Positions 63,451 to 64,000 of a DNA stretch of 64,000 bases are shown here, one piece after another. The stretch is from the NCBI RefSeq assembly GCF_900106515.1, contig NZ_FNWF01000003.1, positions 124,001 to 188,000 on the forward strand. Direction: 5' to 3'. Origin of the DNA: Peptoniphilus lacydonensis (GTDB lineage: Bacteria; Bacillota; Clostridia; Tissierellales; Peptoniphilaceae). The position numbers and the translations under genes are program-made. The notes under the pieces were generated by a model. The model was not told the DNA's origin. It ran no database searches and saw nothing but the letters and a program-made list of their open reading frames with translations. Each line of letters opens with the position of its first letter. Position 1 is the stretch's first letter.

Positions 63451-64000
63451 TTTTCTCAAGCCCTCCTAAAAATACTATTTCTTCTCTCATGTCTTTTATT
63501 TCTTTTAAGTTTTTCTTAACAAAAACTATGGCAAAAGCATTTAATCCTATAAATATTAATACTATTAGATAAATAATCCTCTTTGATTCTTTTTCTTCTA
63601 ATTCCTCAGTTTTTTCTAGTGTTTCAGAAGTCGTGTCTATATTTTTAGAATTTAAATTATTTTCTTGGCTTGCTATTTTATTTTGTGACGAATTTTCTAC
63701 CAACAATGAATTTACTTGTGAATTTTGCTTCTTCTCAGGAATTTTAGTATCTTGTGTTGCAGTAGTCTTTTTTACTTGAGGTTTTCTTACAGATGCCATA
63801 AAAGTTTTTCCTCTTTCATCTGCAGTGTTTTTTATTTCTGAAATCTGATTACTGTTTTCTAGATTATTTGATAAAGCTATGTTTTCTCCAGAACTTTTTA
63901 CTACAATATAAACACCTGAATTTTTTGTCTTTGTTTCTATATAATCGTCTGTTATTTTAAAATCTAATTTTTCTCTATTTCCATCATGTATATAGTAAAG
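63440..64000 (-). CDS. C-terminal part of a surface protein, start beyond the window
   Basis: The minus-strand frame is open to the right edge (187 codons). Visible parts are a beta-like segment YYIHDGNREKLDFKITDDYI, GVYIVVKSSGENIALSNNLE, and a Ser/Lys/Glu-rich linker (QNSQVNSLLVENSSQNK), then one helix RIIYLIVLIFIGLNAFAIVF and a basic tail. This looks like the end of an exposed heme receptor, in the gene position where Shr or Isd receptors sit before shp. An internal Met at 63799 is not the likely start. It overlaps the Shp-like gene by 11 bases. Confidence 0.7.
   Translation of the reverse strand, partial: LYYIHDGNREKLDFKITDDYIETKTKNSGVYIVVKSSGENIALSNNLENSNQISEIKNTADERGKTFMASVRKPQVKKTTATQDTKIPEKKQNSQVNSLLVENSSQNKIASQENNLNSKNIDTTSETLEKTEELEEKESKRIIYLIVLIFIGLNAFAIVFVKKNLKEIKDMREEIVFLGGLEKNEK

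Overview
The window is AT-rich, low-GC DNA (roughly 28-30 % GC by eye) from a Gram-positive anaerobe. Clostridial/Tissierellales-type coccus relatives such as Peptoniphilaceae fit best. The signs are T-box leaders, lipoproteins, SLH-domain surface proteins, GGAGG ribosome sites, an endonuclease III with an FeS cluster, and a butyryl-CoA:acetate CoA-transferase. The species is inferred, not proven. No rRNA or tRNA gene was found.

Positions 1 to about 20,150 are accessory DNA. From the left they hold an XRE-SIR2-HerA anti-phage cassette (HerA runs off the left edge), an AbiE type toxin-antitoxin pair with a textbook autoregulated promoter, and a large serine recombinase. Next comes an integrated mobilizable plasmid-like module: replisome organizer with three 23-bp iterons, PcfB, MobQ relaxase, an oriT-like site, and a DUF3847 protein. 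An IS200-type element follows. Then there is an unusual envelope-stress-like island: BlaI repressor, M56 metalloprotease sensor without a penicillin-binding domain, two secreted cysteine-hydrolase-like proteins, and a small membrane protein. Each secreted-protein gene is preceded by a tiny ORF, and the two tiny ORFs are related (LNP..Y.NGD). The right end of the island is decayed: methyltransferase and rlmD fragments, a CopZ-like FeS protein, and a broken IS3-family transposase, lying next to an intact rlmD gene that was probably the integration hot spot.

Positions 20,150 to 49,200 are chromosomal backbone. On the minus strand are rlmD-cvfB-orf and nth-VanW. A plus-strand dipeptide/oligopeptide ABC operon follows. 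The minus strand then carries a thioesterase with psuG-psuK, tdk, a cyclophilin, map and a TPR protein. A radical SAM protein and an ATP-grasp ligase are on the plus strand. A butyryl-CoA CoA-transferase, an AddA/UvrD helicase-nuclease, an ArsR regulator and argGH are on the minus strand. Between argG and a polar amino-acid ABC transporter lie two divergent T-box leaders, each with its own promoter. They read best as an Arg leader for argG and a His leader for the transporter.

Positions 49,200 to 64,000 are a surface/heme-iron locus, all on the minus strand. It contains four secreted or S-layer-anchored proteins with NEAT-like domains, two of which end in a practically identical 520-bp SLH-coding repeat. 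The remainder looks like one operon: a C-terminal part of a surface protein entering from the right edge, a Shp-type heme-binding protein, an IsdE-type lipoprotein, a FecCD permease, an ATPase and a flavodoxin. Together these suggest heme capture at the S-layer, relay through the membrane, import, and possibly anaerobic heme breakdown.
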